Of a DNA stretch of 64,000 bases, positions 22,481 through 34,675 are shown piece by piece. The notes under the pieces are model-generated. The model was not told where the DNA came from. It saw only the letters and a list, made by a program, of their open reading frames with translations, and ran no database searches. How positions within the stretch are numbered: position 1 is the stretch's first letter; every line of letters begins with the position of its first letter. The position numbers and the translations under genes were made by a program. Where the stretch lies: the NCBI RefSeq assembly GCF_949987515.2, contig NC_082694.2, forward strand, positions 68,198,080-68,262,079. The letters are read 5' to 3'. Source of the DNA: Delphinus delphis (taxonomy: Eukaryota; Chordata; Mammalia; Artiodactyla; Delphinidae).

Positions 22481-22969
22481 CTGTACAAATATTAGGAAGT
22501 ATTTCTATCAACATTAAGCAGGCAGTGAGCAAAACCACTGCTGGAGCTGCATTCCCGCCTCCACCCCCAGCCCCGCCGAATATCACTCCATGGTCCTCTT
22601 CCCACCCCGCGCCCTGCCCCCGACCCGTTCTACCCTGTGAGCACCGTGTCCCCTGCACGGCCCCCCACCCCGCCCCCATCTCCTCCATTTCTTTCCTCCA
22701 GCCTTCAAAGCCCCCTCAGGCGTTCCCCACAGACGTTACCAACAGGGAAACTGAGGCAAGGAGCAGGAAGACCCTTGTCCAGACCACACAGCTTGCTTGT
22801 GGGGGCCAGTGGTCGGAGCCTGGTCTCCAGACACCTTGCTTGGGCCCAAAGCTCCCACTGCTGTCACTGGGATGAATCTGCTTTATAACAAACTCTTTGG
22901 GTTCCTGTGAGGCAATCATTAAAAACAGACAAGATTCTGGGGAGTGTGGCTCTGAGTCAGGGTCTCGGG

Positions 22970-23060
22970 GACTGTCAGAGCTGGAAGGGACCTCAGAGGT
23001 CAACCCCCTTGGAGAACTGGGCCCCAGAGAGGGGCCCTAGCTGCCCAGTCACACGCCCTG
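22970..23060 (-). repeat. MIR-like fragment
   Basis: 'gtcagagctggaagggacct', 'cagaggtcaacccccttgga' and 'gggccccagagaggggccct' resemble the distal part of a MIR3-like repeat. Confidence 0.5.
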
Positions 23061-23464
23061 GCCTCAAACTCTCCCTGGCCTGTGCCGGTGGGAAGGGACA
23101 CCCTCAGCCCTCTGTCCCAGGAAGCCCGGTCCTGCTCAGAGGGTCCCCCAGGCAGGACATGGGAGGCCGCCCTAGAGGCCTGGAGGGAAGCCCATGGGCC
23201 ACCGTCCCCAGGTGATCCCAGGTGACCATGGTGTTTATATCTTCTGAGAGCTTCCTTGTGGGATGAAAAAGAGCCCAGGACAGGAGGCTTTTCATCTTCC
23301 CCTGGGAGGACCTGGGTGCTGCCTCAGAGCACTTCAAAGCCCTTCCTGCCATGGTCTCATTCAGCCTCGCCTGAGCGCTGGGGTAGGGAGGGAGTCAGGG
23401 CTGGGGAACTCTGAGGACTTGAGGGTGGTGGGGGAAGGGAGAGGTTGTCGAAGAACATGACTTG

Positions 23465-23775
23465 TCCAAGGTCACACCATTGAGCAAGTCACTTTTCCTC
23501 TGCGTACCTCAGTTTCCCCATCTCTAAAATGATATCTAATAATGCCTCATGCTCCCCAGATGACTCGTGGCCCGTATTGTTGACAATGAGGGCACAAGCA
23601 TGTTGCTCGGTCCATGGCAGGTGAGCATAAATGGTGGCTTCTTCAACAAGCCCGTTTTCTCACTTGTGAAATGGGAGCAATATGCCTACCTCACAGGTGG
23701 GGTGTGATCAAATAACACAAGTGCCTCGAACAGGGCCTTGGCACATACCAGGCGCCCCGTCAACGTTACTTCTCT
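23465..23775 (+). repeat. Two MIR-related fragments
   Basis: The first is 23485-23555, with 'agcaagtcacttttcctctg' and 'gtacctcagtttccccatct'. The second is 23648-23770, with 'ctcacttgtgaaatgggagc' and 'gccttggcacataccaggcg'. They may be one element with an insertion or two separate copies. Confidence 0.65.
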
Positions 23776-23984
23776 TCCCAAATCGCTGGACCAAACTACC
23801 AAAACCCATGCCTATGGACCTCCTCCTATGTTCCCAAGTGTCCCCAGAACTCAGTGGTCCAGACTCCCCTGGCAGCCACTCCAGGGCTCTGGCAGGTGAG
23901 AGGCTCTGCCACTGTCCCATCAGCCTCGTTGCAGGGCTGGGCTGGAGCCCACATTTTCTGAACCTTTCCCAGGGGCCGGGGGCT

Positions 23985-24190
23985 GTGAGTTCTAGCCCTC
24001 GTGGCGCTGCTGACTTACTGTGTGGCCTCAGGCCAACCTCCTGGATTCTCTGTTTCCCCATCAGTAAAATCAGGCTAATGACCATCAGCCTCCTGCACTG
24101 GGGTGTAGTGAGAATTAATTAAGGTTTGTAAGAGGCTTTGAGATCCATGGACGAAAGGCCCTGGAGAAGGGCAGAGTGTTGTTATCCATT
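23985..24190 (+). repeat. MIR SINE relic
   Basis: 'cttactgtgtggcctcaggc', 'ctctgtttccccatcagtaa' and 'gtgtagtgagaattaattaa' in order. Confidence 0.75.
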
Positions 24191-24229
24191 ATTAGTACTG
24201 CTATATTGCATCCAAAGATCTCACAGTCT

Positions 24230-24345
24230 CTTACAGATGGTAATTAGTACCTTGCAGGGGTGTTTTGAGGGTGATTAGTCCCATTTCACATTTGGGAAAA
24301 CCAAGGCACAGAGAGAAGTTAAGTCAGAGCAGGATGGAAAAGGGA
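24230..24345 (-). repeat. MIR fragment
   Basis: 'gattagtcccatttcacatt' and 'aaaaccaaggcacagagaga' are the reverse-complement tail-to-core segment. Confidence 0.55.
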
Positions 24346-25830
24346 AGAGCGGGCCCAGCGTTCCTAGAATCTATTGCCACCCTGGCTCTTGTATCCTCAG
24401 CCCCCAGGGTACACTTGAGCATCTTCCTTAGGACCAATCAGCCAGGGTCCACGAGAGGCTGGTGAGGTGCCTCCTCACCTGTTCCCCTGATTCTTCCCTC
24501 GGGGAAGCCCATCCCCAGTCTGGCTGGGCAGCAGGAGCTGGCGCTGAGGGGCCTGGAAGAAAAGCCGTAGCAGGATATGAAAGCAGAGGGCACGACAGGA
24601 CGGGGAGAGTGGAGACCCAGGGCAGCCCACTGCTTTGGGTTGCTGGGCACAGATGCTCCCTTCCACGCTTAGCTCCCCAAACTCCTCCTGTCGCCTTGAG
24701 GGTGGGATCGTATCAAGTTCCAGTGAACCAATGCCAGTCCAGCCTTCCAAGCTCTCTCTCCAAGGGCATTCAAGAAGGTGAAGAAGCATGAGGCTCTAAG
24801 ACGAACGAGGTGGGTGTTTCTGGGCTGTCAGTCCATTGAGGACTCATTGGACTAGAGAGCCCCCGCCTGCCTTTTCTGGGGGAGGCCTGTTTGTTTCCTG
24901 GAGACAATCAGGAGACCCCGGTGCTTGGGGTTGGCTCCCTGGTGCCCTGCTATGTGGATATGGTAAATTTTTTTCTTTTTAAAGTGTCCCAGAGCTGGTA
25001 GTTTGAAGGCAAGTTGCACTAGTTTGCAGAATAAGCCATGATTTTAAGTACATAAAGTAAAATCAGTGCTTTAACGTAGCAAGCTACAGAGGTATTCCAC
25101 AGCAAACCCAGACTGAGAGCACGAATCCCCAACAGGGCTGCCATATTGCACAACTGCAGGCACTTTTCCTGCTCCTCAACCCCACTCCCTAGGAACCAGA
25201 GCACCAAATGAGGGACACTGATATTCAGGGACGTGCTGTAAATGTTTAATAACAAGCTCTCAGAAAACAAAACAAACCCCAAAAACTTGACATGTACTGT
25301 TTGCCAATTTCAGTGGTATAAATACTATGGCTGACTTCAAGCTACTGATGTGACATCGACCAGCTTACCCAATTCTCCAAACTCTTAAGCTGGTTCACAC
25401 CAGCTTAAGATGCACACTGCCATCCCTTGAGACCGTTTCCCCAAGGAGAGAGGGAGCTAATTGGTACCATAGGGAAGGAACTGGGAGGTCCCTCTCACCC
25501 AAAGTCGTTCCTTCATCGATTGTTTTGTCACCAGAAATTCCTATGAAACCTTCAGTTCCACTAGAGCCGTGACATAGATGGAGAGGAGGGGAGCTCGTTC
25601 CCTGGGTGTTTCCTTGAGGAGTGGCGGCAAGCTGCTAAGGAAATGGGCATAAGATGGGCAGGTTTTGTGAAGGGATGGAATTATAAGGGGTACAAGTAAT
25701 TGTCAAAGTGAGAGGCCTCAGGATAGAGGCTCTGGGGGGAACCTGAAGCAGAGCAATTTTGAGACTCTCCTGCCTCCAACTAAACAATAAGGGGCACAAG
25801 AAGCCTTTTGAAATGACCTATACTATTGAA
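24346..25830. other. Intergenic, no assignable feature
   Basis: The composition changes from GC-rich to AT-rich near 24.95 kb. No exon or clear repeat is identifiable until the HAL1-like block. Confidence 0.4.
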
Positions 25831-26770
25831 AGAAATGAGAGAAGCTACTGCATCCATGAACTAAGAACAAGATGATATTTTAAAAGGTGACATTGGAAAA
25901 TAAAAGAGCTCTTTGAAATTAATCTGATAGAAAACCTTGAAAAAATCTAACAGAAAAGTCAGAAGATAAAGTCGAGAAACTTTCCCAGAAAACTGAGTAA
26001 AAAAAGGCAAAAAATTAGGAAAGAGGAAAAGTAAAAGATAAAGAGAATTAGAGAGTGGATCCAAGAGCTCCAACATTTGCTTGTAAGTAATCTCAGAAAA
26101 AGATAATGGAGAAATTTAAGGGGAGAAATAATCAAAGAAATAACAATACAAAAAAATTTCCCAGCACTGATAAAACGGGTGACCAATATGAAAGGACCTA
26201 CCAAATGCCTCACATGATAGGTGAGAAAAGACCTACACCAAGGACCATCATTGTCAATTTTCAGAATGGAGAGAAATAAAAGGAGCTAAAAACTTCCAGG
26301 GTGGAAAAAAAAGCAGGTCACATGCAGAGGATCAGGAATTCAAATGAAACCAGATTTCTCAACAAAGCAAAACGACAAGGGAGCTATGTTTTTAAAATTA
26401 TGAAGGAAAACAATCTTTAACCAATACATGGTTAAACTAAAAACTAAGTGTGAAGATAGAAAAATATATACAAAACTAGATATGCAAAATCTTCAGACAT
26501 GCAAATCTCAAAAAAAGTTTACCTCCTATGAATTCTTTCACTGGAAGCTGTTATTTGAGGTACTTTCCCCCAAAACAAGGTGAAAAGGGGAAGAGCTAGG
26601 AAACCAGGAATGGAAACAGGTGAGTGGTGAAGAGACATCTCAGATGATAGCTGTGTCACAGTCGTGGAGAACAATCTATCCAGACCAGAGCCTAAGGCCT
26701 CTAGGAGGGGTGTCCGTCCCATGGGTGGTAAATCACAGACCTGACCTGTTACCCAATGCACTGTAGTGAG
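25831..26770 (+). mobile_element. HAL1 (half-LINE) relic, ORF1-like region
   Basis: The order of phrases follows HAL1/L1 ORF1-like sequence in sense orientation: 'gagaaactttcccagaaaac', 'aaaatttcccagcactgata', 'agacctacaccaaggaccat', 'gcaggtcacatgcagaggat', 'tcttcagacatgcaaatctc'. Frames are broken by many stops, so nothing is coding. The 3' limit is uncertain and may reach about 27.0 kb. Confidence 0.7.
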
Positions 26771-27231
26771 GGGAGTTTTACTCTCTGTCTCAATGTTAGA
26801 TGAACCATATTGCAGTGTGTTAAGAATAAACGCTAAGGATGGATGAAAAGATGTTAGGGGAATTAAGAGAGACCCTTCATGATGTCCTATAATTTCTCTG
26901 AAAAACCGGAGTTAGGTCATCTGACAAAAGGAGAGGGAGAGACAGATGGGGGCCTGAGCCAATGGCGAAAGTTTAGAGATTCTGTGTCAGGAATGAAGGG
27001 GGCAGTTAACCAGGAGCAAAAGTGCTCCTGAGCGTCGGGTACCACACGTTTGCCCCTGTCAGTAGAGCCGTGTGGGAGCTGGTGTCTGCACCAGGACTGG
27101 GTGTGAGGTTTATTCCCTGATCATTTATTTTGAAAACACTTCAAACCTATAGAAACATTCCAAGAACAATACAAAGAATATCTACATCCCCTTCATCCAG
27201 ATTCTCTGATAAACATCTTACCACATTTGTG

Positions 27232-27290
27232 CTCTCTCTCTCTATTTGTGCCTCTGTCTCTCTCTCTCTCTCTCTCCCTCTCTCTCTTTT
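27232..27290. repeat. (CT)n microsatellite
   Basis: An imperfect CT-rich run lies immediately before an inverted SINE. Part of it reappears after the SINE, as expected if the SINE inserted into the run. Confidence 0.85.
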
Positions 27291-27496
27291 CTTTTTTTTT
27301 TTTTGCGGTTCGCGGGCCTCTCACTGTTGTGGCCTCTCCCACTGCGGAGCACAGGCTCCGGACGCACAGGCTCAGCGGCCATGGCTCACGGGTCCAGCTG
27401 CTCTGCGGCATGTGGGATCTTCCTGGACCCGGGCACGAACCCCCGTCCCCTGCATCGGTAGGCGGACTCTCGACCACTGCGCCACCAGGGAAGCCC
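27291..27496 (-). mobile_element. CHR-2-like SINE, copy B (inverted, inside a CT microsatellite)
   Basis: Reverse-complement order: poly-T, 'gcggttcgcgggcctctcac', the B-box complement, then 'cgccaccagggaagcc'. The flanking 14-mer CTCTCCCTCTCTCT (starts about 27272 and 27496) is the probable target-site duplication. Confidence 0.92.
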
Positions 27497-27972
27497 TCTC
27501 CCTCTCTCTTCATACATATATATACATCTGCCTTTTTCCGCCTGAACCATTTGATAAGAACTTGTAGACAGGTTGCCCCATGACCCCAAAATACTCCAGT
27601 TTGTACTTGCCCCAAACAACACCCTCTCCTCATTACTATCATTCAACCCTCCAAATTAGGAAATCAAAATTAGTTTAAAGCTATCCTTTAATCCATGGAC
27701 CCCATCCAAGTTTCTCCCACTGTCCCAACAATGCCTCCTTTGCCTTTCTGGTCCAGGATCCAAGTCAGGATTCTGAGCGGCATCTAGTTGCCATGCCTCA
27801 TTAGTTTCCTTCAATCTGGAACAGGTCCATCCTTCCCTGTCTTTCACGACCTTGACAGTCTTAAAGAGTACAGGCCATTCAGTCTGAGGATGTCCCCCAA
27901 TGTGAATCTTTCCAGTGTTTCCTTGTGTTCACTCTCAGGATGTGCACTCTTGGCAAGAACACCACAGAAATG

Positions 27973-28180
27973 GGCTTCCCTGGTGGCGCAGTGGTTGAGA
28001 GTCCGCCTGACGATGCAGGGGACGCGGGCTCGTGCCCCGGTCCGGGAAGATCCCACGTGCCGCGGAACGGCAGGGCCCGTGAGCCATGGCCGCTGAGCCT
28101 GCGCGTCGGGAGCCTGTGCTCCGCAACGAGAGAGGCCACAACAGCGAGAGGCCTGCGTACCGCAAAAAAGAAAAAAAGAA
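27973..28180 (+). mobile_element. CHR-2-like SINE, copy C with clear target duplication
   Basis: Full-length head to A-rich tail (with interspersed G). The flanking sequence ACCACAGAAATG is present at 27961-27972 and 28182-28193. The match extends to about 18 bp with one C/T difference. Confidence 0.95.
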
Positions 28181-28899
28181 TACCACAGAAATGATGCTGT
28201 GCTCATATCAGGACATCACATCTGGGCACATGTTACTGACCTGTCCCACCAACAGTGATGTTAACCTTGATCACCAGGTCAGGTTGGTGGCTGCCAGGTC
28301 TCTCCATCATCAACTCACCATCTTTTTCTTTGCCTTTGATAAGTATGTTGTGGGGAGATACTCCAAGACTACACCAATATCCTGTTCCTCATCAAATCTC
28401 CGCCCACCAGCCTTAGCATCCTTTGATGACTCCAGCCTTATTCAACAACTAGGAAGGTTGCCAAATGGTGAATATCTATTTCCATCACTCGTTCTATACA
28501 TATAGTTGGCATTCTACTGTAACGAAGAGTTTTCCGTTCTCCATCATTTATTCATTTATTCCCTTATATCAGTATAGACTCACGGATTCTTATTTTAATC
28601 AAAATGTTGTAATCTGTTACCATCACTATTTATTTTGATGCTCAAATTGTCCCAGATTTAGCCTTCCAGCAGATTCCTGTGTCATTTTGACATGTGCCCA
28701 TTATTCTTTGACTCTTTCCTTAGTTTCTGGCACAAAAAGATGTTTTAAACTCATCTTGTAGTTTTTCTGTTCTAGCCCTGGGATCAGCTATTAACTCTGG
28801 TTCCTTTTAGTGGAGAATGATATTTTTTTAAAACTAAGAAGTGGGCTCTTGACGGCTTATTGCTACTGGGTTATCATTGCCTCTAGGCAATTGCCTCTA

Positions 28900-29600
28900 A
28901 CCAATAGCATTGATTGTCTGTTCCAGAATAATGTTAAAGAACAGTGGCAAATCCTGGCACCCTCTTCTTGCGCCTGACCTTGATAGCAATATCCCTGATG
29001 TTTCAGCATCACACGTGGCGCTGTCTATTGGTTTGACATAGATATTTTAAAACCACATTAAAGAAGGATCCTTCTATTTCAATTTTACTAGGAGTTTATT
29101 TATTTTATTTTATTTTATTTTTTGCGGTACGCGGGCCTCTCACTGTTGTGGCCTCTCCCGTTGCAGAGCACAGGCTCTGGACGCGCAGGCTCAGCGGCCA
29201 TGGCTCACGGGCCCAGCCGCTCCGCGGCATGTGGGATCTTCCCGGACCGGGGCACGAACCCGTGTCCCCTGCATCGGCAGGCGGACTCTCAACCACTGCG
29301 CCACCAGGGAAGCCCAGGAGTTGATTTTTTTAAAGCAGGTATGGATATTGAATTTTATAAAATATATTTTTGGGCATCTATCTAAATGGCCAAGTTGTTT
29401 TTCCTCTTTTGATATATTAATATGAGTTATTGTATAAAATTTAGCAGTATTAAACCACACCTCTTTCTCTGAATAAAGTCTATTTGGTCAGGATGTACTT
29501 TTTAGAATATAATGCTTGATTTAATGTGTTAATATTTTATTTCAGAATTATGTATCAGTATTCATAAGTGAGAAGAGCCTGGCATTCCCTTTTTTTCTTG
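28900..29600 (-). mobile_element. L1 ORF2-like relic (antisense), split by a SINE
   Basis: On the plus strand, 'ttccagaataatgttaaaga' and, after the SINE, 'taatatgagttattgtataa', 'aaagtctatttggtcaggat' and 'aatgtgttaatattttattt' match the reverse complement of the L1 reverse-transcriptase region. It is heavily decayed and noncoding. Confidence 0.7.
29102..29315 (-). mobile_element. CHR-2-like SINE, copy D (inverted)
   Basis: The tail is a (TTTTA)n run at 29101-29120 and the head complement ends 'gccaccagggaagcc'. Flanks AGGAGTTTATTT (29090-29101) and AGGAGTTGATTT (29316-29327) are a target duplication with one mismatch, inside the L1 ORF2 relic. Confidence 0.93.
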
Positions 29601-31318
29601 TCTTGGTTGGATGTCTTGGTGGGGTGGAAACAGGATGCAGGTGAATGTGCAACAGAAATGAGGGCTCCTGGAGTTAGGGAGGAAACGAAGGCGGGTAGGT
29701 GGGAGAAAAGAAGGTAGAGGGGGTCCCTGGAAGGCATACAGGAGACATAGATGCACAGCAAGGTGAACTGCCTTCTGAATGGGAACTTGAAAGAATGGAG
29801 CCATTTCCAGTGAGGTCAAGTCTCAGATTTTGGCCAGGGGGTGGCTTGCTGAAGAAAAGCTATAAGTCATGGGGCTTGGAAAAGTCAAGAAACTGTGAGG
29901 CAAGGATCTGGACTATACACCTGGCTGTCGAAATCTCCCCAGGTGGAAGCCAAGAAGCTGGCTGAGTCAGTGACAAGGCCAGTGGGGTCATGACCTGGAG
30001 GCTGATGGAGATTGCCACGGTGGGGAGGGGCAGGTGGCCTGGCTGGCTGAGAAGACCCCAAGGGGGAGGTGACTTCTTTTTCTTTTTAATAAGGGTGAAA
30101 TAGCTTGACACATGGCCAGCGGTTCAGAGCTGGGGGGGTGCTGTCCTGTCCTCTCCTGGGCTCAGGTAAGGAGGTGAGAGAGGGGAGTTGACAGCCTGGG
30201 AGGCCAGGCGTCAGGGCAAGCAGAATTCGGTTGGCCAGAACTGCTGTTGAGGGAGGGGCGGCTTTTCTAATCTCAACTTGAGGACCGATTCAATTGAATG
30301 AGTTAATGGATGTGCCTGGCACAGAGGAAGCCCAACAGAATCACTATCATTATTATTATTTGTATTAAGTAATTAAATGTCTTTAAGTGATGCTAAAAGG
30401 CATTTGCAGACATTGCCCAAGAAATGTGATTGACACATTCTATTTACAGGCAGAACTGGTTATCTTCCCCCCCACACCCCTGCCCCATCCTCCCTTTCTC
30501 ATTTCCAGACAGCCTTTGGCATCACCCAGTCCCCTGACTCAAATCCCAGCAGCCCAATGGCAAGTTGCAGGGACTTGAGGAAACTCGGGCCTCACCTGGA
30601 AAATGGGTAATGACACTTCCTGAAGTTGAGACAGGGCACCAGTGCCACAGGGACCACTGCATCTTGCAGCACCCTGAGCCCAGGACTGCCTAGCACTGCA
30701 GGTTTGGTGGCTACTCAGAGGCTGAGCAGATCCCGGGTTAGAAAGGGGACAAGAGGGGGAGCCCCAGCCAGGGCCTGGATTCCTGCAGCTCAGACTGAGG
30801 AGAGAAGGGGGGATGGGGCGGGGATGTCAAGAACAGGTTTTTCGGTCCAGAGAGGCACTAATCTGTCAAGCCTGAGATCCAGGAACTCTGGGAACTCCGG
30901 GGCAGGAGAGCATGGATAGGCAGGGAAGGGTGCCGGTCCTTGGCCTGTGGTTCGGTGGGTAGTCTCTGCAGTTCCGCATTTAAGCTGGGAACCAAGCAAC
31001 CAGCCTCTACCACACGCCTCCATCCCACCCATTTCCTGCCACGCTCCTGGTCCCGAAGTCCCCTCCTGGAGCCTGTGTGGTCACAGGCCCTTCCCAGGGT
31101 CACTGCTAGGGCTGCCTCTTCCCTGGGTAGGACCCTCGCTCCTCAAGGGACAGGGCATGCTGGAAAAGCCTGGGTGAACCTGGAGCCTTGTCCTAAAAGC
31201 ACCTTATCACAGAGCCAGGGAGGGAGAGGGAAGGAGGGCAGGAAGGATGCGACTCCCTCAGCAGGACCAGCCTCTCCCGGGGGAGGGCTTCCATCCGGGG
31301 CTCTGGTTGCTGAGTAAT
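29601..31318. other. Intergenic, no assignable feature
   Basis: No coding or RNA signal. A small ATT run is near 30350-30365. The rest is unassigned. Confidence 0.4.
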
Positions 31319-31500
31319 AATGATGATGATATTAATACTCATTCAGCATGTAACACGTGCCTGAATCAGAACCCGCACTTTACAGATGAGGAAACTGAAA
31401 CTCAGAAGAGAGTTTGACTTACCTAAAGTAACAGAGCTGGTCAGTGTCAGGGCAGAATTCGAACCACATCTATGGAGCGCCAGGGCCTGTGCTTCTGTCC
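31319..31500 (-). repeat. MIR SINE relic
   Basis: 'catgtaacacgtgcctgaat', 'ctttacagatgaggaaactg' and 'gggcagaattcgaaccacat' in reverse-complement order. A short GAT/AAT run precedes it. Confidence 0.8.
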
Positions 31501-31564
31501 GCTCCACAGTGCAGTGCATGAGTATTTAGAGAGGTGGGGGGAGCTCAGCAATCAGCCAGGAGTG

Positions 31565-31700
31565 GGGTCAGGTGTGAGTTACTTAATCTCTCTGGGCCCC
31601 AGGTGCCTCTGGTGGAAAATGGGCATAACGATAGCTCCCACAGAGAGGCGTGGAAAAGAGCAAATCAGAAAATGTAGTTGTAACCCAGTCGGCTGGGGTC
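31565..31700 (+). repeat. MIR SINE relic, 3' half
   Basis: 'gttacttaatctctctgggc' followed by 'aaatgggcataacgatagct'. It faces the previous copy. Confidence 0.7.
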
Positions 31701-33439
31701 TCACAGGATCAGTGTGAAACCCCACACCAGGCTCCGAGGAACCCAGGGCCCTCCCCAGGATTTCTGCAGATCACCCAGAGTGGGGGTGAGATGGGGGGCT
31801 GAGGTTCAGGGTCCCTTAGCCTCTGGGCCCCACCTCTGTGTGTCTCTCTCCATGCCACCCTGTGGAAGCCCAGGCTATCTGTCCCTTCCTCTCTCTCCAT
31901 CAAAAGCCAGGTCTCCCACACCCAGAGGTAGAGGTCTTCACCGGCCAGTGGACAGGGAGGACAGAGAAGCCAAGAGCTTCCAAATGAACACAGCATGCTC
32001 GGGTTCCTCAAATGCCCTTCAGTCACGAGACTTCCACCTGCCCTCTCCCTGCAGGGCCCCAAAGTCCCAGGCCTCAGCTTCTCATGGGCTCCGGCACCCC
32101 CTGCTCTCTCCCCCCACCCTCCCCTCCCTGTGTGCCCTCTCCAGTTTTCTCCCTCTGTCAGGCAGTCCACTCAGCTTCCCCATCCCCTCCTGCCTGACTC
32201 CTTCTAGACCCTTCTCTGCACGTCCAAGCCAGCCAGGTGCTCACAGAGCAAAATGACCTTCATCTAATGGAGCCGCCTTCTTAGACAGCAGACTACGTTA
32301 CTTAAGCAGGGCAGGGGCACACAGATGAAGCGGTTTGCCTTTCCCATCACCATCATCCTTCCCTGCTGGCAACCTGCCCTTAAGAGTTGTATGGTGTAGT
32401 CAGTGTAAAAAAACAATTCTTGTGTTCTCCGTTAAGACCATTTGGAAATAAGATAGAGTTAAGTGTTCTAAGTAAACTCAGGGAGGGGAGTAACTGTAGG
32501 GAAAACAGGACGACTCACTGTGCGGCCCCAGGAAGGTCTCACCTCCAGCATTTCCATTCACCTGTGACAGGGGAAGGGGACAGGGCAGGACAAGGTGGCC
32601 CCAGAGGGCCTTCTGGCTGCTCCCCGCGTCCTGGAGAAGCTTTGGGAGGCGTGACACCCGCTTGACCGTCAGCCAAGGCCCCGGGCTAACCCTGTGGCAC
32701 GTGCAGCCTGGCAGGCCCTGTCCCTACACACTGTGCCAGGGAGGCAGCCCTGTACACGCAGCAGCTGCAGGCAGAGGGGCTGGACGCTCCACGGACAGAG
32801 GACTGTGGCCTGAGCTGCGGTTTGCGCCGCGCACCAGGAAGGCTGAGCAGGGAGAAGTGGGTCCTGCTTCCTGTCTCAACCACTGACTGTTACTTTGAAC
32901 AGCGAGCTTCCTCTCTCTGAGTCTTGGTTTCTCATCTGATAAGGAGGGCCTGGCCCAGCCAGCACAGATCACTAGGCCCTGGGCCTGTGGAGCCTGTGCA
33001 GGAGGCCACTCTTTGGGGCTGGGATTGGGGGACACCCCAGCTATAGGAAGAGCTGCCTGCGGAGGCAAGAGAGACACAAGAAAGGAAACTTTAAAGACTT
33101 AGCCAGCCTCCAGACTCTATACCCTAACACACAGAAATCAACGCAAGAAAGGAAGAGATATTGTATAGCCCCAGGAGCCTAAAGAGCTAAAGAGAAGTAC
33201 TTAGAACGTTGCCCCAGCACCCTGATCCTTCAGCACTCCCTTGACCTACTTTGCGCCAGGCAAGGCCGAACCACCCATCCTGGTCACATCCACCCTGACC
33301 ACATCCTCGCCAGCCCCGTCGAGGTGTTTCCTTCAGGTCCAACCACCACCAGAGTCCCTCTCCTGAAGGACTCCGTCTCAGACCACCAGGACACCCGATT
33401 TTGCCCCGTCAACCTTGGGTTTGGATGAATGAAGGCATG
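31701..33439. other. Intergenic, mostly unassigned
   Basis: A short MIR piece is near 32880-32950 ('gcgagcttcctctctctgag'). Otherwise no recognisable feature. Confidence 0.4.
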
Positions 33440-33494
33440 TTTTCAACAATGACTAATTACTGGTGCCAGGCTCTGAGTTATGCCCCGAGTGTGC
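33440..33494 (+). repeat. 55-bp exact direct repeat, copy 1
   Basis: Begins TTTTCAACAATGACTAATTA and ends TTATGCCCCGAGTGTGC. The identical 55 bases recur at 35973-36027 in the same orientation, while flanks on both sides differ. The text resembles a MIR tail fragment, but perfect identity is not expected of two independent old MIRs. Confidence 0.97.
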
Positions 33495-34014
33495 TGGGCA
33501 TCGTGATGGCCCAGCCCAATCCCCTTTGGTGAGGACTTGTTACCCCAGTTCCTGGGAGGGCCAGCCAGTCATCTTCCCCTTCAGGCATGGCCTCAGCTAT
33601 AGGCAGCTGCCTCTCCCAAGATCTCGCCTTTCCCAGGGCAGCACAGATCGATGACGGATGGATTCGAGGGTATAAAGGGTCCATTTGGAATGACTCTGGA
33701 GAGCAGCTCTAGTTCCAGAGCTCCCATGGGGCTGGCTCTGGGCATCTCTGCTCGGCTCCCCTCTGCCCAGCCCTGCTTCCTTGTCCCCTTGACCCCAGGG
33801 GTTGATCCCAAGTCCACTCCCTAAGAAACATCCTGCACACTGTCTGAGAGCCTGCTTGCAGGGAACTCGGCCAGCAACACAGACGAGAGATGTGGCCCTC
33901 GCTCTGGACAGCGCTCAGTCTCGTTGGGAATAGAAACAACAACAACAGCGGTAATAGTAACCACACAGAGCTTCCTAACGGCCGGTCACTGTGCTGTGCG
34001 TTTTACATCCACTG

Positions 34015-34230
34015 TATATCAGCCAGGCCTCAGTGGAAAGAGACAGAAACTCAGCTGAAGCAACTTAAGTAAAATAGGGACTAAATTGACTCATGCAACT
34101 GAAAAGTCCCCTAAACTTCTCGATTCAGCTCCTGTCGGCTCCGAGTGTTGCCATGGTGCCAAGAGTGTGGGTCCGAGGCCCTGTTTCCAGGGATGGCTTC
34201 AGTCTCGGGCACAGCCTCTCATTTGGTGGC
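34015..34230. repeat. Unassigned old repeat, left part (interrupted by an LTR)
   Basis: 'aggcctcagtggaaagagac', 'agaaactcagctgaagcaac' and 'tgactcatgcaactgaaaag' look like a dispersed mammalian repeat. Its continuation appears beyond the LTR at 34676-34920, so the two parts form one older element. Confidence 0.5.
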
Positions 34231-34675
34231 TGTATTAGTTTCCTGTGGCTGCTGTTACAAACTTGGGGGGCTTAACACACAGATAGTTACTCTCTTCCAG
34301 GTGTGGAGGTCAGAAGTCTGAAATCACGGTGTTGGCGAGGCCTGTCCCTTCTGGAGGTGCCGAGCGGAAAATCGTCCCAGGCCTCTCTCCCCGCTGCTGG
34401 TGGTTACGGGCAATCCTTGTGTTCCTTAGCTTGTAGCTGCGTCACTCCCATCTCTGCCTCTGTTGCCATGTGGCCTTTTCCCTGTGTGTCTCCAGGTCTA
34501 AATTTCTCTCTTCTTATAAAGATACAGGTCATTGGATTAGGGTCCACCCTCGTCCAGAACGGCTTTATCTCAACTTGCTTACATCTGCAAAGACCCTATG
34601 TTCAAATAAGATCACCTGCAGAGGCAGTTAGGACTTGACCGTATCTTTTTGGGAGACTCCATTCAACCCTTAACA
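34231..34675 (-). mobile_element. MLT1-type (ERVL-MaLR) solo LTR relic, nested
   Basis: Plus-strand text starts TGTATTAGTTTCCTGTGGCT and ends 'ccattcaacccttaaca', giving the TG...CA LTR boundaries. Internal phrases ('ggaggtcagaagtctgaaat', 'catctgcaaagaccctatgt') are the MLT1 reverse complement. Flanking 5-mers GTGGC and ATGGC fit a target duplication with one change. Confidence 0.85.

Larger units (their letters stand above)
27110..28860. repeat. Ancient L1M-associated repeat block split by two SINEs
   Basis: The block reads through 'tctgataaacatcttaccac', 'ctggtccaggatccaagtca', 'tcttaaagagtacaggccat', 'gcaagaacaccacagaaatg', 'aagtatgttgtggggagata', 'ctggcacaaaaagatgtttt'. I recognise it as a long, widely dispersed mammalian repeat, probably of L1M lineage. 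SINE copies at about 27291-27496 and 27973-28180 interrupt it, and the old sequence resumes cleanly on the far side of each. Confidence 0.6.

Noticed and set aside
22092..22875. 198- and 207-codon frames around 22.3 kb
   Set aside because: Much of each is the translation of SINE copy A. The same peptide recurs at every SINE copy in the window.
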